NCBI RefSeq assembly: GCF_026616195.1
Contig: NZ_JANHDH010000001.1
Location: 1,426,001-1,490,000 of the forward strand
Direction: 5' to 3'
DNA from: Haloarchaeobius amylolyticus
GTDB taxonomy: Archaea > Halobacteriota > Halobacteria > Halobacteriales > Natrialbaceae
Length of the DNA: 64,000 nucleotides
Of the stretch, positions 60,461 to 64,000 are shown one piece after another. The notes under the pieces are model-generated. The model worked only from the letters and a program-made list of their open reading frames with translations. It was not told the origin of the DNA and made no database searches. Made by a program: the position numbers and the translations under genes. Position 1 is the first letter of the stretch, and the number at the start of each line of letters is the position of its first letter.

Positions 60461-61492
60461 CTAGACGAGCTCGTCGTACTGCGCTCCCGTCTGTTTCAAC
60501 GTCTCCGTCGAGTAGAGCCGTTCGTGCTCGAACGGCAGGTACTCGCTCGCCAGCTCGTCCACCTTCTCGTCGACCGCCTCGGCCTCGCGCCCGTGTATCA
60601 TCGTGAACAGGTTGTACTGCCAGTCCTGCTCGGGGCGGCGCGGCCGGTGGTAACACAGCGTCACGTAGGGGAGCTCGCCGACCGCCATCCCGCGGTCGTC
60701 GAGTTCGTCGTCGGGCACGTTCCAGACGACCATGCAGTTGTTCGAGAAACCGGTGACGACGTGGTTGACGATGCAGCCGATGCGCTTGATGCAGCCGTTC
60801 TCCTTGAGGCGCTCGATGGCCGCGAGTACGTCGTCGACCTCGGCGTCGAGGTCGGCCGCGAGGTCGCGGTAGGGCGTCTGCGAGAGCGGGAAGCCGTCCT
60901 GGATGGCGAGCAACAGGTCGGCCTCGAAGGGCGAGAGGTCGCCCGTCGCGTTCTCGGAGATGCGGGTCGCCGAGACCTCGGTCGACTCCAGACTCTCGCG
61001 GGCGAACCGGTCGGAGTTCACGACCGGGAACTCGAGGTCGATGTAGTAGTCGGTGAGCATCGGGAGGGTCAGGACCGCACAGCCGGTCCGGTCCTCGATC
61101 TCGCGCAGGATGCGGTCGCGGGTCTCGCGCGACCCGGCGGTCACGACGAACCACATGTTCCACTCGTGCTCGCGGCGGTAGTTGTGGTTCACCTGCCGGT
61201 AGCCGTTGATGACCTCGGCGACCTCGTCGAAGCGGTCCTCAGGGGCCTGCACCGCGGCCAATGTCGAGGAGCCGATGACGGGCGGGTTCAGCACGGCGCC
61301 GAACCGCCGGAAGACGCCCTCCTCGCGGAGTCGCGTCACGCGTTCGAAGGCCTCGGCCGCGCCGACCCCGAGGTCCTCGCCCACGGCCTCGAAGGGGTCC
61401 GCCTGGACCGGGAAGTTCGACTGGTACTCGTCGATGAGGCGAGCGTCCACGTCGTCGAGACTCGCTCGCCAGTCGCCCGACTGCGTGTTCAT
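60461..61492 (-). CDS. Siroheme decarboxylase, AhbA-AhbB fusion
   Basis: 343 residues in two Lrp-like halves. Half 1 (about 10-160) has an HTH-like start (LDDVDARLIDEYQSNFPVQA) and the AhbB signature NHNYRREHEWNMWFVVTAG. Half 2 (about 185-340) repeats the HTH (LSPFEADLLLAIQDGFPLSQ), FSNNCMVVWNVPDDEL and the AhbA-type end VTLCYHRP.. DWQYNLFTMIHGRE. In the alternative heme pathway of archaea, the Ahb pair decarboxylates siroheme to didecarboxysiroheme (established). Cytoplasmic. Formerly annotated as an Lrp regulator. Confidence 0.88.
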   Translation of the reverse strand: MNTQSGDWRASLDDVDARLIDEYQSNFPVQADPFEAVGEDLGVGAAEAFERVTRLREEGVFRRFGAVLNPPVIGSSTLAAVQAPEDRFDEVAEVINGYRQVNHNYRREHEWNMWFVVTAGSRETRDRILREIEDRTGCAVLTLPMLTDYYIDLEFPVVNSDRFARESLESTEVSATRISENATGDLSPFEADLLLAIQDGFPLSQTPYRDLAADLDAEVDDVLAAIERLKENGCIKRIGCIVNHVVTGFSNNCMVVWNVPDDELDDRGMAVGELPYVTLCYHRPRRPEQDWQYNLFTMIHGREAEAVDEKVDELASEYLPFEHERLYSTETLKQTGAQYDELV

Positions 61493-61613
61493 CGTCGGCG
61501 CTAGGGAGTTCGAGAGGGTAGGTGTTTCGAAGCCAGACAGGCACGCGGCCCGCTCGGCCGGCCTGACGCCTCAGGGAGCAGGTAGAACCCGGCGGGCTGA
61601 GACGACCGAACCG

Positions 61614-62135
61614 ATGCCCTCCACCGACCTGCACCGTCGGCGGTTCGTGACGCGGACACTGGCGAGCGGACTCGCACTGGCGTCGGCCGGGTGTCTCGCC
61701 GGCTCGGGAGGCGGGAGGCCCACCTCGACCGGGCCGGCGACCGGAGCCGACACGACCACGCCCCCTGGGCCGGCGACCGAGACCGGCACGCCCACCTTCG
61801 ACCAGACGTACCCGACCGACGTGGGTACCGGCGACGACCCGGTCGACCTGTGGGTGGCGAACGGGACGGCGGAAACCCGGCGCATCGAGGTCCGCGTGTC
61901 GGCCGAATCCTCGGAGGAGGTACCGTTCGACGAGACCTTCGAGCTCCGTCCGGGGAAACACCGGTACATCGACCTGTTCGGCCACCGTGCGACCGGGGTG
62001 TACCGGGTCGCGGTGCGCACGGACTCCGGTGCCAGCGGCTCGTACACCTGGGACCTGCAGGAGCGCCCTGCCGGCGGTCGGCTCTCGGTGGCGGTCGACG
62101 ACGAGGGCGTCGACTTCGGGTACAGCATCGCGTGA
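61614..62135 (+). CDS. Tat lipoprotein, unknown function
   Basis: 173 residues. Signal LHRRRFVTRTLASGLALASA then GCLAG: twin-arginine plus lipobox. A Pro/Thr/Gly-rich stalk (about 33-70) leads to a small beta domain: DPVDLWVANGTAETRRIEVR and GKHRYIDLFGHRATGVYRVA, then SVAVDDEGVDFGYSI, an Ig-like pattern. Surface anchored; no recognised family. Confidence 0.7.
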   Translation: MPSTDLHRRRFVTRTLASGLALASAGCLAGSGGGRPTSTGPATGADTTTPPGPATETGTPTFDQTYPTDVGTGDDPVDLWVANGTAETRRIEVRVSAESSEEVPFDETFELRPGKHRYIDLFGHRATGVYRVAVRTDSGASGSYTWDLQERPAGGRLSVAVDDEGVDFGYSIA

Positions 62136-62228
62136 AGCGGCGCTCACGGCTGGTTCGACGACGGAGACGACGTTCGGCTTGAGCACTCGTGGGTCGGTCC
62201 TTTGCCAGTGTGCGTTACATTTTCTAGC

Positions 62229-63581
62229 ATGGTCGAAACACAGACGTTCGCCGAGTTCGTCCCGCGCGTCAGCTACGACGCCCTGCCCGACGACGTGGTC
62301 GACGAGTTGAAGAAACGCGTGCTCGACTCGCTCGGCATCGCCGTCGCCGCTCTCGACGCCGAGACGACCGACACCGTCTACAGCACCGTCACCGAGTACG
62401 GCACCGACGGCCCCTGTCGGCTCTGGGGCCATCACTCGCGGGCGACGCCCGACGAGGCCGCGATGCACAACACGACTCTGGTGCGCTACCTCGACTTCAT
62501 GGACTCGTTCCTAGCGCCCGGGGAGACGCCCCACCCGAGCGACAACATCGCCGCGGCCATCGCCTGCTGCGAGGACGCGAACCGCTCCGGCGAGGACCTG
62601 CTCGAAGCCATCGGGGTCGCCTACGAGGTGCAGGGCGAACTGGCGTGGAACGCCCCGGTCCGGGACCGCGGCTGGGACCACGTCACCCACACGGTCGTCT
62701 CGGCGGCGTGTGCCGCCGGGAAGGCCTACGGGCTCGACGCCGACCAGCTGGCCAACGCCATCGGCATCGCCGGCACGGCCCACAACGCCCTCCGGGTGAC
62801 CCGCACCGGCGGCATCAACGAGTGGAAGGGCGTCGCGAGCGCGAACGCCGCCCGGAACGCGGTCTACTCGGTCAGACTCGCCCGGCACGGGATGGACGGC
62901 CCGACGAACCTCTTCGAGGGCCAGAAGGGCTGGCAGCAGGTCGTCTCGGGCGACTTCACGGTCGACCTCGACCCGGCCTGCGAGCGCGTCTTCGACACCA
63001 TGACCAAGCGCTACGTCGCCGAGACCTACGCCCAGTCCGCCGTCGAGGGCATCGTCCAGCTCGCCGAGTCCGAGGACATCGACCCCGCGGACGTCGAGCG
63101 CATCCACCTCGATACCTTCGCGGGCGCGAAGCTCATCATCGGCGGCGGCGAGGGCAGCCGCTACGAGGTCGAGACGAAGGCCCAGGCCGACCACTCGCTG
63201 CCGTACATGCTGGCGGCCGCGCTGGCCGACCGCGAACTCGGCATCGACGCCTACGAGCCCGAGCGCATCGCCCGCGAGGACGTGCAGACGCTGCTCCGGA
63301 CGGTCGAGGTCAGCGAGGACGACGAGCTGACGCGGCGCTTCGAGGGCGGCGAGATGCCCGCCCTCATCCACGTCACGCTCAAGGACGGCACCACCTACGA
63401 GGTGGAGAAGGCGGCCTTCCAGGGCCACCCCAGCGACCCGATGGACTGGGAGCACGTCGAGGCGAAGTTCCACGAGAACACCCGCGGGCGGTACGACGAG
63501 GACCACCGCGAGAAGCTCGTCGAGACGGTCCTGCAACTCGAACGACACGACGTGGACGACCTGGTGGCGCTGCTGAAGTAG
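62229..63581 (+). CDS. MmgE/PrpD-family dehydratase
   Basis: 450 residues. PrpD fold: helical domain 1 (FVPRVSYDALPDDVVDELKK, RVLDSLGIAVAAL) and an alpha/beta domain 2. Conserved pieces: NTTLVRYLDFMDSFLAPGET with the active-site Asp region, HPSDNIAAAIACCEDANR, TRTGGINEWKGVASANAARN, KRYVAETYAQSAVEGIVQLA, KAQADHSLPYMLAAALADRE and GHPSDPMDWEHVEAKF. 2-Methylcitrate/aconitate-type dehydratases or isomerases; propionate use is possible but no prpB/prpC is present here. ATG 62229. Confidence 0.9.
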   Translation: MVETQTFAEFVPRVSYDALPDDVVDELKKRVLDSLGIAVAALDAETTDTVYSTVTEYGTDGPCRLWGHHSRATPDEAAMHNTTLVRYLDFMDSFLAPGETPHPSDNIAAAIACCEDANRSGEDLLEAIGVAYEVQGELAWNAPVRDRGWDHVTHTVVSAACAAGKAYGLDADQLANAIGIAGTAHNALRVTRTGGINEWKGVASANAARNAVYSVRLARHGMDGPTNLFEGQKGWQQVVSGDFTVDLDPACERVFDTMTKRYVAETYAQSAVEGIVQLAESEDIDPADVERIHLDTFAGAKLIIGGGEGSRYEVETKAQADHSLPYMLAAALADRELGIDAYEPERIAREDVQTLLRTVEVSEDDELTRRFEGGEMPALIHVTLKDGTTYEVEKAAFQGHPSDPMDWEHVEAKFHENTRGRYDEDHREKLVETVLQLERHDVDDLVALLK

Positions 63582-63615
63582 CTGGAGAGCAGGACGGCGG
63601 CGCACGACTCTCGGG

Positions 63616-63960
63616 CTACGGCGTCTCGATGTACGCGAAGCCCTCGCGGGCCTGGAGCTTCGTGAGCTCGCCGACGCCCGCGGGGACGGTCTCGACCACG
63701 TCGAGCAGGTCGGACTCGGCCACGTCGAGGGCCGCCATCGAGTTCTGGCAGGCGCGGAAGGAGACGCCCTGCTCGGCGAGCTCGCGGACCTTCTCGGGGT
63801 ACTGCGAGTCGGTCTCGGTGAGCAGGTAGATGCCCTTGCCGTTGGCGACGAGGACGGTCTGGTCGACGGGCGTCGTGTCGTCGGCGAGCAGGTTGGCGAC
63901 GTTCGCGACGGCGTGGCGCTGTTCTTCGGGGGGTTTCGAGAAGTGGAAGACGGTACTCAT
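63616..63960 (-). CDS. DsrE-like sulfur-relay family protein
   Basis: 114 residues, one DsrE/DsrF-like domain: HFSKPPEEQRHAVANVANLL, VDQTVLVANGKGIYLL, VRELAEQGVSFRACQNSMAA and the C-terminal GVGELTKLQAREGFAYIE. One cysteine, in RACQNSM, at the usual active position. May bind or transfer sulfur, or act as a peroxiredoxin-like sensor; function uncertain. ATG 63960; only 40 bases of upstream sequence lie in the window. Confidence 0.85.
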   Translation of the reverse strand: MSTVFHFSKPPEEQRHAVANVANLLADDTTPVDQTVLVANGKGIYLLTETDSQYPEKVRELAEQGVSFRACQNSMAALDVAESDLLDVVETVPAGVGELTKLQAREGFAYIETP

Positions 63961-64000
63961 GGCTGGTTCCTCGGGTTCGGCGGTGGTCTCCTCGGTGGTC

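Overview
The window is a stretch of chromosome from a halophilic archaeon (class Halobacteria). Base composition is GC-rich, proteins are acidic, and many genes have a TATA-like box about 25-30 bases before the start codon, as expected for leaderless transcripts. Family content agrees: bacterio-opsin-activator-like regulators, archaeal HMG-CoA reductase, MptA, HerA/NurA, DUF7344 winged helices, TrmB, an archaellin/pilin-like protein and Tat lipoproteins. No rRNA, CRISPR array, phage module or complete insertion sequence was seen. I could not assign a genus.

Layout. 1-7 kb: 3' part of isocitrate dehydrogenase, two bacterio-opsin-activator-like genes (the second lacks its HTH), an SUI1/eIF1-like factor, a LOV-domain histidine kinase, a zinc-ribbon protein, a cupin and HMG-CoA reductase (isoprenoid lipid synthesis). 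7-12 kb: a GbsR/MarR-like regulator divergent from an ABC exporter (ATPase plus two permeases), then an amidohydrolase. 12-17 kb: the nadA-nadB-nadC de novo NAD operon, an unknown membrane protein, and a decayed second copy of the nadC 3' end. 17-26 kb: MFS transporter, phosphoglycerate mutase, a long inverted-repeat non-coding element, the nurA/herA DNA-end-processing pair, UspA, an Lrp regulator and a CNNM-type CBS protein. 26-30 kb: KaiC-like ATPase, NAD kinase, a small inverted-repeat element at the NAD kinase stop codon, and MptA (archaeal pterin synthesis).

30-40 kb is the most interesting block: a SipW-like signal peptidase, two DUF1102-type secreted proteins, a CARDB-type surface protein, a third DUF1102-like protein, a DUF5305 protein, two paralogous membrane-bound DUF7344 regulators, and a large protein in which a choice-of-anchor-L domain appears to interrupt a TasA-like domain. 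Five of these proteins share the same signal-peptide end (G-T-x-x-F/Y). I read this as a candidate archaeal SipW/TasA-type surface fibre or matrix system.

40-54 kb: TrmB regulator, DUF255 thioredoxin-like protein, FxsA, tRNA-Ile(GAU) followed by an AT-richer insert carrying a DUF3267 membrane protease, an orphan archaellin/pilin-like protein, SurE, a 46-residue ORF, an HtrA-like Tat lipoprotein protease, a large FAD/Fe-S dehydrogenase, and an Nramp-related transporter with two small companions. 54-60 kb: a winged-helix regulator, a 420-base control region with phased repeats, and a complete branched-chain amino acid/amide ABC transporter (livKHMGF-like). 60-64 kb: small membrane proteins, an AhbA-AhbB siroheme decarboxylase fusion (heme synthesis), a Tat lipoprotein, an MmgE/PrpD protein and a DsrE-like protein.
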